Assembly: GCA_051859045.1 (NCBI GenBank)
Contig: JBHYGK010000001.1
Span: 124,001 to 188,000, forward strand
Reading direction: 5' to 3'
DNA: 64,000 nucleotides
Origin: JBHYGK01 sp051859045
GTDB lineage: Bacteria; Pseudomonadota; Gammaproteobacteria; Xanthomonadales; Xanthomonadaceae
Shown here: piece after piece, positions 9,709 through 17,338 of the stretch
Layout of the letters: each line of letters opens with the position of its first letter
Position numbering within the stretch: the stretch's first letter is position 1
Notes under the pieces: generated by a model
What the model saw: the letters and a program-made list of their open reading frames with translations, nothing else
What the model was told of the DNA's origin: nothing
The model's database searches: none
Position numbers and translations under genes: made by a program

Positions 9709-11298
9709 TTAGGTCGCGCGGACGGACGCCCAGTCCAGCCCGAACCGCGCGAGGTACTTGCGCAGGCGGTCGGCGTCGTTGGTGCTTGCGCGCTGGCCGC
9801 GAGAGACGGCGAACAGCTCCCGCCCGGCCTGCGACATCGACGCGCAGCGCGCGCACAGCGCCACCACGTCCTCGAGCTGCACGCGATCGAACCGGTCCAG
9901 CGCGGCGTAGCGCTCGCCCAGCAGCGCCTCCAGCCGGCTCGGCGCGGCGCCCCCCTGCCACTGCCGGCGCAGGCGCGCGATCTCCTCGTCCACCTGGGCC
10001 ACCTGGATGCGCCCGGCCTCCGCGAGCGTGGCCAGCCGCTGCACGGACGCGCCGAGGTCGCGGAAGTTGCCGGCCCAGCGCGCCTCGGGCCCGGCGGCGA
10101 ACGCCAGGTACTTCGTCCGCGCCTCGCGATTGAACGCCACGCGCTGGCGCTGCTCGCGCGACCAGCGCTCGAGCTCGAAGTCGAGGTTGGGCTCGATGTC
10201 CTCGCGCCGCTCGGCCAGGCCCGGCAGGCGATAGGTCCACAGGTTCAGGCGCGCCAGCAGGTCGTCGCGGAAGCGCCCGGCCGCGACCGCGGCATCGAGG
10301 TCGCGGTTGGTGCCAGCGATCAGCTGGAAGTCGCTCTCGACCTCCTTGTCGCTGCCGACCGGCAGGAAGCGCTTCTCCTCGAGCGCGCGCAGCAGCATCG
10401 CCTGCTCGTCGAGGCCGAGCTCGCCGATCTCGTCGAGGAACAGCAGGCCCTGGTGCGCCGAGCGGAGCAGGCCCGCGCGATCGCCGACGGCGCCGGTGTA
10501 AGCGCCCTTGGTGTGGCCGAACAGCGTGCTCATCGCGCCGTCGCCGCGCAGCGTGGCGCAGTTCACCTCGACGAAGCGGCCCGGCAGCTGGTGCCGGGCC
10601 GACTTCAGCTCGAACACGCGGCGCGCCAGCTGGCTCTTGCCGGCGCCTGTGGGACCCATCAGCAGCATCGGCGCCTTCGAGCGCGTGGCGACGGTCTCGA
10701 TCTGCTCGATCATCCGGTTGAACTCGGCGTTGCGCGTGGCGATGCCGCTCTTGAGCAGCTCGCGGTCGGCGAGCTTGCGCTCCGCGAAACGCTGGGCGAT
10801 GCGGTCGTAGCGCGAGAGGTCGAGGTCGATCACGGCGAAGCTGCCGGGGTCACCGCTGCCCTGCGCGCGCGGCGGCGAGGTCTGCAGCAGCTTGCCGGGG
10901 AAGTGCCGGCTCTCGGTGAGCGCGAACCAGCAGATCTGCGAGACGTGCGTGCCGGTGGTGATGTGGACGAAGTAGTCCTCCTCCTCCGGCTGGAAGGGGT
11001 AGTCGCGCAGGAAGTCATGCAGCGCCCCGTACACCCCCTCGAAGTCCCAGGGGTCGACGAGCGGCAGGTCGTGCCGTCGGACCTGCGTCTGCGGGGAAAC
11101 CTGGGCCAGGTCGGCGACCGCGACATCGACCTGCCTGCCGAACTTGGCCTCGTCGACCAGCAGCTCGAAGCGGTCCACCTGCCAGTGCTCGTGCATGCCG
11201 AGCGCGACGGTCGGGCGCCACTTCTCCCATCGGCGCGGGCCGGTGCCCGAATCGAGCTGGGTGCCGAACATGCCGAGGATCACTTGGCGCCTTGTCAT
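9709..11298 (-). CDS. rtcR: RtcR, sigma-54-dependent activator of the RNA-repair operon
   Basis: A 529-aa activator, the normal RtcR length. The first ~180 residues are the RtcR sensor region (a CARF-like fold in this family, thought to sense RNA ends). The middle is an AAA+ sigma-54 interaction domain with Walker A GPTGAGKSQ, a sigma-54-contact loop that reads GAYTGA rather than the common GAFTGA, and Walker B LLFLDEIGEL. The C-terminus is a helix-turn-helix region. It is transcribed away from rsr-Y RNA-rtcBA, with a sigma-54 promoter in the gap. The ATG at 11298 gives the family start (TRRQVILGMFGTQLD) and has AGGA 8 bases upstream. Confidence 0.93.
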   Translation of the reverse strand: MTRRQVILGMFGTQLDSGTGPRRWEKWRPTVALGMHEHWQVDRFELLVDEAKFGRQVDVAVADLAQVSPQTQVRRHDLPLVDPWDFEGVYGALHDFLRDYPFQPEEEDYFVHITTGTHVSQICWFALTESRHFPGKLLQTSPPRAQGSGDPGSFAVIDLDLSRYDRIAQRFAERKLADRELLKSGIATRNAEFNRMIEQIETVATRSKAPMLLMGPTGAGKSQLARRVFELKSARHQLPGRFVEVNCATLRGDGAMSTLFGHTKGAYTGAVGDRAGLLRSAHQGLLFLDEIGELGLDEQAMLLRALEEKRFLPVGSDKEVESDFQLIAGTNRDLDAAVAAGRFRDDLLARLNLWTYRLPGLAERREDIEPNLDFELERWSREQRQRVAFNREARTKYLAFAAGPEARWAGNFRDLGASVQRLATLAEAGRIQVAQVDEEIARLRRQWQGGAAPSRLEALLGERYAALDRFDRVQLEDVVALCARCASMSQAGRELFAVSRGQRASTNDADRLRKYLARFGLDWASVRAT

Positions 11299-11379
11299 GT
11301 ATCCATTCCTATAAATAACGCTCGGTAAGTATATGCACTCCGACATCCATGGTGGCTGCCGGATTCGACGAAGGCCATG

Positions 11380-11402
11380 TGAATCAATGGCTTGAGGATT
11401 CA
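11380..11402. promoter_or_regulatory. Short inverted repeat upstream of the rsr sigma-54 promoter
   Basis: TGAATC (11380-11385) and GATTCA (11397-11402) form an inverted repeat with an 11-base spacer, 10 bases before the -24 element. It could be an activator site, but enhancers for sigma-54 activators usually lie further upstream, so the role is uncertain. Confidence 0.25.
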
Positions 11403-11412
11403 TGCGCCCAGT

Positions 11413-11428
11413 TGGCACGGCTGTTGCG
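11413..11428 (+). promoter_or_regulatory. Sigma-54 (-24/-12) promoter of rsr-Y RNA-rtcBA
   Basis: TGGCACG, 4 bases, then TTGCG: this fits the sigma-54 consensus TGGCACG-N4-TTGC exactly, with correct GG-to-GC spacing. It lies 39 bases before the rsr ATG and faces away from rtcR, whose product is a sigma-54 activator. Confidence 0.92.
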
Positions 11429-11466
11429 ATAGGAGGCTCGTCCCCAACCCACCGAGGAATGCCCCC

Positions 11467-13023
11467 ATGGCCAACACCAGCCTCTTCGCCTCCCTCCGCG
11501 GCGCCCTCATGCCGAACGCCGGCGCCCGCAACGAGGCCGGTGGCCTGGCCTACGGCCGTAGCCCCGAGCAGGCCCTGGCCCTCTACGCGGCCACCGGCTG
11601 CCTCAACGGCACCTTCTATGCCTCGGCCGGCGAGCAGCTCGATCAGGCGCTCGCGCTGGCCGCGCGCTGCGATCCCGCCTTCGTGGCCCGCACCGCCGTC
11701 TACGCCCGCCAGGTCGCGCACATGAAGGACATGCCGGCGCTGCTGCTGGCCTCGCTCAGCACCCGCGACGGCGAGCTGTTCGCCAAGGCCTTCCCGCGCG
11801 TGGTCGACAGCGGCCGCATGCTGCGCAACGTCGTGCAGATCATCCGCAGCGGCGTCGTGGGCCGGAAATCGCTGGGCTCGCGGCCCAAGCGCCTCGTGCG
11901 CCAGTGGCTGGAGGGTGCGTCGGTGGACGCGATGGTGAAGGCCGCGGTCGGCACGCAGCCGTCGCTGGCCGACGTCGTGCGCATGGTGCATCCGAAGCCG
12001 GCGGACGCCGAGCGCCGGGCGCTGTACGCCTGGGTCGTGGGCAAGCCCTGGGACGCGGGCGCGCTGCCGTCGACCCTGCAGGCCTACGAGGCGTTCAAGC
12101 GCGCGCCGGCCGGCGAGCTGCCGGACCTGCCGTTCCAGTACTACACCTCGCTGCGCCTGTCGGCGGAGCAGTGGCGGACGCTGGCCCGGCGGGCCTCGTG
12201 GCAGACCCTGCGGCAGAACCTCAACGCGTTCGCGCGCCACGGCGTGTTCGAGGACGGCGAGACGGTGGCGGCGCTGGCGGCGACGCTGCGCGACCCGGCG
12301 AGGATCGCCAGGGCGCGGGTGTTCCCCTACCAGCTGCTGATGGCGTACACGGCCTCGGGCGGCGGCGGCGTGCCGACGGCGATCCGCGAGGCGCTGCAGG
12401 ACGCGATGGAAGTCGCGACCAGGCAGGTGCCGACGCTCGACGGCCGCGTGGTGGTGGCGGTGGACGTGTCGGGCTCGATGGCCTCGCCGGTGACCGGCCA
12501 CCGCAAGGGCGCCACCACGGCCGTGCGCTGCGTGGACGTCGCGGCGCTATTGGCGGCGAGCGTGCTGCGTACGAATCCGGGCGCTCGGGTGCTCCCGTTC
12601 GACACCGACGTGCGAGAGCTGCGGTTGGACCCGCGCGACACGGTGCTGCGGCAGGCGACGCAGCTGGCGTCGCAGTGCGGTGGCGGCACGTCGATCAGCG
12701 CGCCGCTCGCTAGGCTGAACCGCGAGCGCGCGCCGGTCGACCTGCTGGTCATCGTCTCCGACAACCAGAGCTGGCACGACACCCGCGCGGGCGGGTCGAC
12801 CGAGACGATGCGCCAATGGGCGCAGATCAAGGCGCGCTGCCCGCAGGCGAAGCTGGTCTGCATCGACCTGCAGCCGGTGGCGACGAGCCAGGTGGCCGAG
12901 CGTGGCGACGTGCTCCATGTCGGCGGGTTCAGCGACGCGGTGTTCGAGCTGCTCGCGGTGTTCGCGGCGCAGGGTGCCGGCAGCCCGCGCTGGGTCGAAA
13001 AGATCGCGTCCATGGAGCTTTGA
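11467..13023 (+). CDS. rsr: Rsr, Ro60-like TROVE-domain RNA-binding protein
   Basis: A 518-aa Ro60 orthologue. The first ~320 residues form the TROVE ring of HEAT-like helices that binds Y RNAs and the ends of misfolded or broken RNA (FARTAVYARQVAHMKDMPALLLA and the following helical repeats). The last ~190 residues form a von Willebrand A domain with an intact MIDAS start, VDVSGSM near residue 332, followed by the conserved Thr and Asp regions. Start at the ATG after CGAGGAAT, 39 bases after the sigma-54 promoter. Three Y-RNA-like genes follow directly, and rtcB and rtcA complete the operon, as in the rsr-yrl-rtcBA loci of other bacteria. Confidence 0.95.
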   Translation: MANTSLFASLRGALMPNAGARNEAGGLAYGRSPEQALALYAATGCLNGTFYASAGEQLDQALALAARCDPAFVARTAVYARQVAHMKDMPALLLASLSTRDGELFAKAFPRVVDSGRMLRNVVQIIRSGVVGRKSLGSRPKRLVRQWLEGASVDAMVKAAVGTQPSLADVVRMVHPKPADAERRALYAWVVGKPWDAGALPSTLQAYEAFKRAPAGELPDLPFQYYTSLRLSAEQWRTLARRASWQTLRQNLNAFARHGVFEDGETVAALAATLRDPARIARARVFPYQLLMAYTASGGGGVPTAIREALQDAMEVATRQVPTLDGRVVVAVDVSGSMASPVTGHRKGATTAVRCVDVAALLAASVLRTNPGARVLPFDTDVRELRLDPRDTVLRQATQLASQCGGGTSISAPLARLNRERAPVDLLVIVSDNQSWHDTRAGGSTETMRQWAQIKARCPQAKLVCIDLQPVATSQVAERGDVLHVGGFSDAVFELLAVFAAQGAGSPRWVEKIASMEL

Positions 13024-13038
13024 TGGATGGAAGCGGAA

Positions 13039-13068
13039 GGGCCCGGCCGCAATGGGGCGGCCGGGCCC
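13039..13068 (+). promoter_or_regulatory. Strong hairpin between rsr and the first Y RNA
   Basis: A perfect 12-bp all-G/C stem (13039-13050 with 13057-13068) with a 6-base loop, 16 bases after the rsr stop. No T tract follows, so it is more likely a partial terminator, RNA-processing signal or 3'-end stabiliser for the rsr mRNA than a full terminator. Confidence 0.5.
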
Positions 13069-13097
13069 GTGAGCAGGGATGCGAAGGCGTCGCAAGA

Positions 13098-13241
13098 CGT
13101 TGGTGGTACGCGAATGCCGCCGGAACTACATCACTTGAATGACCAGGTCGCGGGTTCGAATCCCGCCCGCCCACCGACAGGGGGCGGTAGCTCAGCGGTA
13201 GAGCAGGAGGTTCCGGCAACCCTCGTCGCGTAGCGGCAACG
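13098..13241 (+). ncRNA. Y RNA-like RNA 1 with permuted tRNA-like module
   Basis: The ends pair (13098-13113 with 13226-13241, two mismatches), followed by an internal loop and a second stem CCGGAAC/GTTCCGG. Inside, tRNA parts occur in permuted order: a canonical T arm (13150-13166, 5-bp stem, loop TTCGAAT), the 3' acceptor strand CCGCCC (13167-13172), a 9-base linker, the 5' acceptor strand GGGCGG (13182-13187), TA, and a D arm (13190-13204, 4-bp stem, loop AGCGGTA). The Y stem takes the place of the anticodon arm. This matches the known build of bacterial YrlA RNAs. It sits directly after rsr, whose product should bind the stem. Confidence 0.9.
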
Positions 13242-13300
13242 GCAGGTGCGACACCAGGCGTCCTCGGGCGCCGCCGAACACACGGGAGACATCGTTTCGC

Positions 13301-13444
13301 CGTGCCTGGCACGAATGCCGACAGGAACTACACCTTATTACGGTCGGGGTCGCGGGTTCGAATCCCGCCCGCCCAGCAACGAGGGGCGGTAGCTCAGTGG
13401 TTAGAGCACGAAAAGGTTCCGTCAATTTCGTCGTGCCAGGCACG
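13301..13444 (+). ncRNA. Y RNA-like RNA 2 with permuted tRNA-like module
   Basis: Outer stem of 14 perfect pairs (13301-13314 with 13431-13444), an internal loop with the conserved ATGCC on the 5' side, then GGAAC/GTTCC. The internal module repeats that of RNA 1: T arm 13352-13368 (loop TTCGAAT), acceptor 3' strand CCGCCC 13369-13374, short linker, acceptor 5' strand GGGCGG 13384-13389, D arm 13392-13407 (loop AGTGGTTA). Outer stem sequences differ from RNA 1 but pairing is kept, which is compensatory evidence for the fold. Confidence 0.9.
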
Positions 13445-13453
13445 GATCTTGTT

Positions 13454-13565
13454 CCAAGCGGTGAATGCGTCCGGAACTACACTGGGTCCCCCGCAAGGGG
13501 TTGGGTTCGATCCCCACTGCCGCGAGGCAGAGCGTTCCGGAAACCTCGTCACCGTCCTTTCTTGG
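13454..13565 (+). ncRNA. Y RNA-like RNA 3, reduced module without D arm
   Basis: The ends pair through CCAAG/CTTGG (13454-13458 with 13561-13565) and CGGTGA/TCACCG, then the shared ATGC internal loop and CCGGAAC/GTTCCGG. Inside are a CCCC-GCAA-GGGG hairpin (13489-13500), a T-arm-like hairpin (13502-13516, loop TTCGATC) and a 5-bp helix closed by GCGA (13517-13530) where RNAs 1 and 2 have the acceptor stem. There is no D arm. The Ro-binding stem is conserved while the tRNA mimic is simplified. It ends 39 bases before rtcB. Confidence 0.8.
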
Positions 13566-13604
13566 TCGCCATCGCGCGCAGCATCGCCCCATCGGGAGCC
13601 ACCC

Positions 13605-14825
13605 ATGAGCCAGCACAACTACGACGTCATCAACGAACCCGGCGCCACGCCGATCAAGCTGTGGACCCGCGGCGTGCCGCTGGAGGACGAGGCGCGCCAG
13701 CAGCTCGTCAACATCGCCAAGCTGCCCTTCATCCACAAGTGGGTGTCGGTGATGCCCGACGTGCATCTGGGCAAGGGCGCCACCGTGGGTTCGGTGGTGC
13801 CGACCATCGGCGCGATCGTGCCCGCGGCGGTCGGCGTCGACATCGGCTGCGGCATGATCGCGGCGCGCACCACGCTGGTCGCGTCCGACCTGCCCGACGA
13901 CCTCGCGCCCCTGCGCAGCGCCATCGAGCACGCCGTGCCCCACGGCCGCACGGTCGGCAACCGCGACAAGGGGGCGTGGGCGACCCCGCCGGCGCTCGCG
14001 ATCGAGGGCTGGGCCCAGCTCGAGCGCGACTTTGAGCGCATCAAGGCCAGCCACCCCAGGCTCGGCAAGACCAACAACCTGCACCACCTCGGCACGCTCG
14101 GCACCGGCAACCATTTCGTCGAGGTGTGCCTGGACGAGGAGCAGCGCGTGTGGTTCATGCTGCACTCTGGTTCGCGCGGCGTCGGCAACGCCATCGGCAC
14201 GCACTTCATCGAGCTCGCGAAGCAGGACATGCGGCGCTGGATGATCAACCTGCCGGACCAGGACCTGGCCTACCTGCCGGAAGGCAGCGACCACTACGCC
14301 GACTACGTGTTCGCGGTGGACTGGGCCCAGCGCTTCGCGCGCATGAACCGCGAGATCATGATGAAGCACGTGGTCGAGGCGGCGCGGAAGGTGATCACGA
14401 AGCCGTTCGAGGCCCAGGCCGAGGCGGTGAACTGCCACCACAACTACGTGCAGCGCGAGCATCATTTCGGTAAGGACGTGTTCGTGACCCGCAAGGGTGC
14501 GGTGAGCGCGCGCAAGGGCGAGCTCGGGATCATCCCGGGCAGCATGGGCGCCAAGAGCTTCATCGTGCGCGGCCTTGGCAACCCCGACAGCTTCCACTCC
14601 TGCAGCCATGGTGCCGGACGCGTGATGAGCCGCACGGAGGCGAAGCGCCGCATCAGCCTCGAGGACCACGTCAAGGCGACGGCGCACGTGGAGTGCCGCA
14701 AGGACGCGGACGTCATCGACGAGTCGCCGGCGGCGTACAAGCCGATCGAGGCGGTGATGGAGGCGCAGCGCGATCTGGTGGAAGTGGTGCATACCCTGCG
14801 CCAGGTGGTCTGCGTCAAGGGATGA
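13605..14825 (+). CDS. rtcB: RtcB, RNA-splicing ligase
   Basis: A 406-aa RNA ligase that joins 2',3'-cyclic phosphate (via 3'-phosphate) ends to 5'-OH ends with GTP and Mn2+. Family motifs are intact: VSVMPDVHLGKGATVGSV, the metal-binding Cys in GVDIGCGM (about residue 82), LGTGNHFVEV, HSGSRGVGN, NCHHNYV, and SCSHGAGR with the guanylylated His near residue 335. Start chosen at the ATG preceded by GGGAGCC, which gives the bacterial RtcB N-terminus; the frame upstream is open only because of the Y RNAs. Confidence 0.97.
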   Translation: MSQHNYDVINEPGATPIKLWTRGVPLEDEARQQLVNIAKLPFIHKWVSVMPDVHLGKGATVGSVVPTIGAIVPAAVGVDIGCGMIAARTTLVASDLPDDLAPLRSAIEHAVPHGRTVGNRDKGAWATPPALAIEGWAQLERDFERIKASHPRLGKTNNLHHLGTLGTGNHFVEVCLDEEQRVWFMLHSGSRGVGNAIGTHFIELAKQDMRRWMINLPDQDLAYLPEGSDHYADYVFAVDWAQRFARMNREIMMKHVVEAARKVITKPFEAQAEAVNCHHNYVQREHHFGKDVFVTRKGAVSARKGELGIIPGSMGAKSFIVRGLGNPDSFHSCSHGAGRVMSRTEAKRRISLEDHVKATAHVECRKDADVIDESPAAYKPIEAVMEAQRDLVEVVHTLRQVVCVKG

Positions 14826-14874
14826 GGATGGCGCGGCGCGAGCCGCGTCGCGATGGACAGGGAGATCCAGGGGT

Positions 14875-15894
14875 ATGGAGATGCTTGAAATCGATGGCGC
14901 GCAGGGCGGCGGGCAGCTGCTGCGCAGCGCGCTGTCGCTGTCGCTGTGCACCGGCATCGGATTCACGATGCACGACATCCGCGCCAGGCGACCGAAGCCC
15001 GGCCTGATGCGCCAGCACCTGACGGCCGTCGAGGCGGCCGCGCAGGTCGGCGGCGCGCGCGTGCATGGCGCCGGGCTGGGCGCAACGTCGCTGCGCTTCG
15101 AGCCCGGCGCGATCCGCGGCGGCGAGTACGTGTTCGCGACGGGAAGCGCCGGCTCCTGCACGCTGGTCCTGCAGACGGTGTTGCCCGCGCTGTGGCGTGC
15201 GGACGTGCCCTCGCGCCTTCGCCTCGAGGGCGGCACCCACAACCCGCTGGCCCCCTGCGCGGACTTCCTCGCCGACAGTTTCGTCCCCCGCCTGCGGGAC
15301 ATCGGCGTGGAGGTCGGCCTCACGCTCGAGAGCCCGGGCTTCTATCCCGCCGGTGGCGGCGTGCTGCACGCGACCGTGCAACCGGCGGCCGCGCTGCGCG
15401 CGTGCGCGTTCGAGGCGCGCGGGGAGCTCGAGCGGATCGAGGCCACCGCGCTGCTGTCCGGGATCCGCTCGCACGTCGGGCTGCGGGAACTCGACGTGCT
15501 GCAGGCGCGGTTCGGCCTCGGCGAGGACGCGCGACACCTCCGCCAGGCGCGGCCGCCGCACGGCCCGGGCAACGCGCTGATGCTGCGCGTGCGCCACGCG
15601 GGGCACACGACCACGTTCACCGGCTTCGGCGAGCGCGGGACCTCCGCCGAGGCGGTCGCCGTGCGCGTGGCGGACGAGGCCCGGGCCTACCTGGACTCCG
15701 GCGCCTGCATCGACGAACACCTCGGCGACCAGCTGCTGCTTCCCATGGCCCTCGCCGGAAAGGGCAGCTTCACCACGACGGCGCCGAGCGAGCACCTGGC
15801 GAGCAACGCGCGGCTGATCGAGAAGTTCCTGCCGGTGGAGATCGACTGGGTGCCGCTGGATGCCTCGACATGGCGGGTCTGCGTCGAGGGGTGA
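14875..15894 (+). CDS. rtcA: RtcA, RNA 3'-terminal phosphate cyclase
   Basis: A 339-aa cyclase that converts RNA 3'-phosphate ends to 2',3'-cyclic phosphates with ATP through a covalent His-AMP. The start LEIDGAQGGGQLLRSALSLS is the family signature; RPKPGLMRQHLTAVEAAA and FYPAGGG follow. The adenylylated His is H282 in IDEHLGDQLLLPMAL. It lies 49 bases after rtcB and is probably the last gene of the RtcR/sigma-54 operon. Confidence 0.95.
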   Translation: MEMLEIDGAQGGGQLLRSALSLSLCTGIGFTMHDIRARRPKPGLMRQHLTAVEAAAQVGGARVHGAGLGATSLRFEPGAIRGGEYVFATGSAGSCTLVLQTVLPALWRADVPSRLRLEGGTHNPLAPCADFLADSFVPRLRDIGVEVGLTLESPGFYPAGGGVLHATVQPAAALRACAFEARGELERIEATALLSGIRSHVGLRELDVLQARFGLGEDARHLRQARPPHGPGNALMLRVRHAGHTTTFTGFGERGTSAEAVAVRVADEARAYLDSGACIDEHLGDQLLLPMALAGKGSFTTTAPSEHLASNARLIEKFLPVEIDWVPLDASTWRVCVEG

Positions 15895-15922
15895 TGTTCG
15901 GCGGTCGTGGTCGTCGCGGGGG

Positions 15923-16325
15923 CTCCAGATACAAGAATAGGTTGGCGACGCAAAAACTGAAGGTTGGGCAGTCCTTCGCACTGAGGTGAGCCGGATGCAG
16001 CGACATGGACGAGATGGTCTCGCTCCGACCGCGCGATCCAGTACCGCCTCAGAGCGGGCCGTGGACGGACTCCGCGCGCCTGCCGCCCCCGGGGCGAGGG
16101 CGCTCTTCCTGCAGCGCATCGAGGATGGCGCAGTCCGACCGCAGGCCTTCGCCGCAGGACGCGATGGTCGCCTCCAGCACCTGGGCCATGTGCTCGAGCT
16201 CGGCGATGCGCTGTCGGATCTCGTCCAGGTGTCCGCGAGCGAGGGTGTCCACGTCGCTGCATGACAGCGCGGGATCCTCCGCCAAGGCGAGCAGGCCCTG
16301 GATCTCCTTGAGGCTGAAACGCAGG
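15923..16325. repeat. Direct repeat copy 1 (intact): rtcA-merR gap and merR 3' half
   Basis: This ~400-bp stretch recurs, diverged but in the same orientation, at 23447-23851. The two copies bracket the whole merR promoter-czcCBA-ynfA region. Copy 1 contains the live 3' part of merR; copy 2 is decayed. Confidence 0.9.
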
Positions 16326-16489
16326 TCCCGGGCATTGATGATGAAGCGCGCCCGGCGGACATCGGCCGGGGTGTAGCGGCGATAGCCACTGCCGGAGCGT
16401 CCGGGCCGCGGCATCAGGCCGATGCGTTCGTAATGGCGGATGGACTCGACATGGCATCCGCTGGCGGCGGCGAGCTCGCCGATCTTCAT
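16049..16489 (-). CDS. MerR-family heavy-metal-responsive regulator
   Basis: A 146-aa MerR protein: winged HTH at residues 1-70 (MKIGELAAASGCHVESIRHYERIGLMPRP), long dimer helix (about 80-115), and a metal-binding end with Cys in ALSCSDVD and in SCGEGLRSDC. The Cys pattern matches the Zn/Cd/Pb/Co-type regulators (ZntR/CadR/PbrR group) rather than the CueR or MerR-mercury patterns, but the ion cannot be fixed by reading. Divergent from the DUF3703-czc genes with a typical MerR-operated promoter in the gap. A decayed second copy of its 3' half lies at 23576-23851. Confidence 0.9.
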   Translation of the reverse strand: MKIGELAAASGCHVESIRHYERIGLMPRPGRSGSGYRRYTPADVRRARFIINARDLRFSLKEIQGLLALAEDPALSCSDVDTLARGHLDEIRQRIAELEHMAQVLEATIASCGEGLRSDCAILDALQEERPRPGGGRRAESVHGPL

Positions 16490-16504
16490 GGTGGGCTCCC
16501 GGGC

Positions 16505-16535
16505 TTGACCCTGTCATCGCTACGGGGTTTAGCGT
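16505..16535 (+). promoter_or_regulatory. MerR-type promoter and operator for the czc genes
   Basis: -35 TTGACC (16505-16510) and -10 TAGCGT (16530-16535) are 19 bp apart, the overlong spacer typical of MerR-activated promoters. Between them is the dyad ACCCTGT (16508-16514)/ACGGGGT (16522-16528). The site lies between merR and the DUF3703 gene, facing czc. Confidence 0.85.
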
Positions 16536-16563
16536 AGCCGAGACCCGCCATGGAGGAACTCCG

Positions 16564-16908
16564 ATGACCCCGCTCGCCGCCGCCTTCGCCTTCGAGTGGC
16601 AAGCCGCGCGCACCGCGCGCCTCGCCGGCGACCTCGACCGTGCGTTCCACCATCTCGAGCGCGCGCACGTCCTCGGTCAGCGCCACACCTGGCACCATGT
16701 GAAGACGCACGTGGCCATGCTGGGGATCGGCTGGCGGCGCGCCGATGCCCGCGAGATCCTCGGTCAGGTCCTCCGGGTCCTCGCCGCGGCGGTGTTCTCG
16801 CGGATCTGGGTGCCCACGGGCAACACGGGTGGCGCCAATGTCAGCGCGACCGTGCCGATGCCAGTGCCGCCTGACCTCCAGGCCCTGCTCGATCAGGCGC
16901 GGCGCTGA
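16564..16908 (+). CDS. DUF3703 family protein
   Basis: A 114-aa protein with the DUF3703 pattern: an N-terminal Ala-rich helix, FHHLERAHVLGQRHTWHHVKTHVAML (a His-rich helix), then VPTGNTGGANVSATVPMPVPPDL at the end. The family is often found next to metal-efflux genes but has no proven biochemical role; the clustered His residues would suit metal binding. First gene after the MerR-controlled promoter, GGAGGA 7 bases upstream of the ATG. Confidence 0.85.
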   Translation: MTPLAAAFAFEWQAARTARLAGDLDRAFHHLERAHVLGQRHTWHHVKTHVAMLGIGWRRADAREILGQVLRVLAAAVFSRIWVPTGNTGGANVSATVPMPVPPDLQALLDQARR

Positions 16909-16948
16909 CATTGTGTACCTCGGGAATCCACGGCTAACCTGTCGCCTG

Positions 16949-17287
16949 ATGCGAGCCTTCCTGCCGACGTTGCTGCATGCGTTCCGGGCACTGGTGCTGT
17001 GCGTGGTGGCCCTGTGCTTCCTCGCCCAGCCGGTGCTGTCCGCGGCGCACGAGGTGCACGCCGCCGCGCATGCGGGCGCGGATTCCTCGCAGGATGTCGA
17101 GCCGGAGCCGGGATCGTTCCACCAGCTCGTCCACGACTACCACGTCTGCCTCAACCTCACAGGGATCCCGGCGGAGGCCATGACGTGGCACGTCCCCGCC
17201 CGGGCCATGGCGCCCTCGCGGCCGATCGCCCGCCAGCGCGCTCCCTCGCCGCTCGGCACCCTCCTGCGCCCTCCGATAGCGGCCTGA
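16949..17287 (+). CDS. Small exported protein of the czc cluster (CzcI-like position)
   Basis: A 112-aa protein with an N-terminal hydrophobic segment that reads as a signal peptide ending near VLSAAHE, then a His-rich mature part (HEVHAAAHAG, FHQLVHDYHVC). Position, size and His content resemble the small periplasmic proteins (CzcI type) that precede czcC in metal-efflux operons. Sequence similarity to CzcI itself is not something I can confirm. It lies between the DUF3703 gene and czcC in the same direction. Confidence 0.6.
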   Translation: MRAFLPTLLHAFRALVLCVVALCFLAQPVLSAAHEVHAAAHAGADSSQDVEPEPGSFHQLVHDYHVCLNLTGIPAEAMTWHVPARAMAPSRPIARQRAPSPLGTLLRPPIAA

Positions 17288-17338
17288 CGTCTCGACGTCC
17301 CGGGGCCTCGCCCCGCCTGCCACTCTCCGGAGAATCCC

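Noticed and set aside
13150..13410. Ordinary tRNA genes suggested by the T-arm and D-arm sequences
   Set aside because: The T arm precedes the D arm in each unit and there is no anticodon arm; the parts only fold as a permuted module closed by the Y stem.
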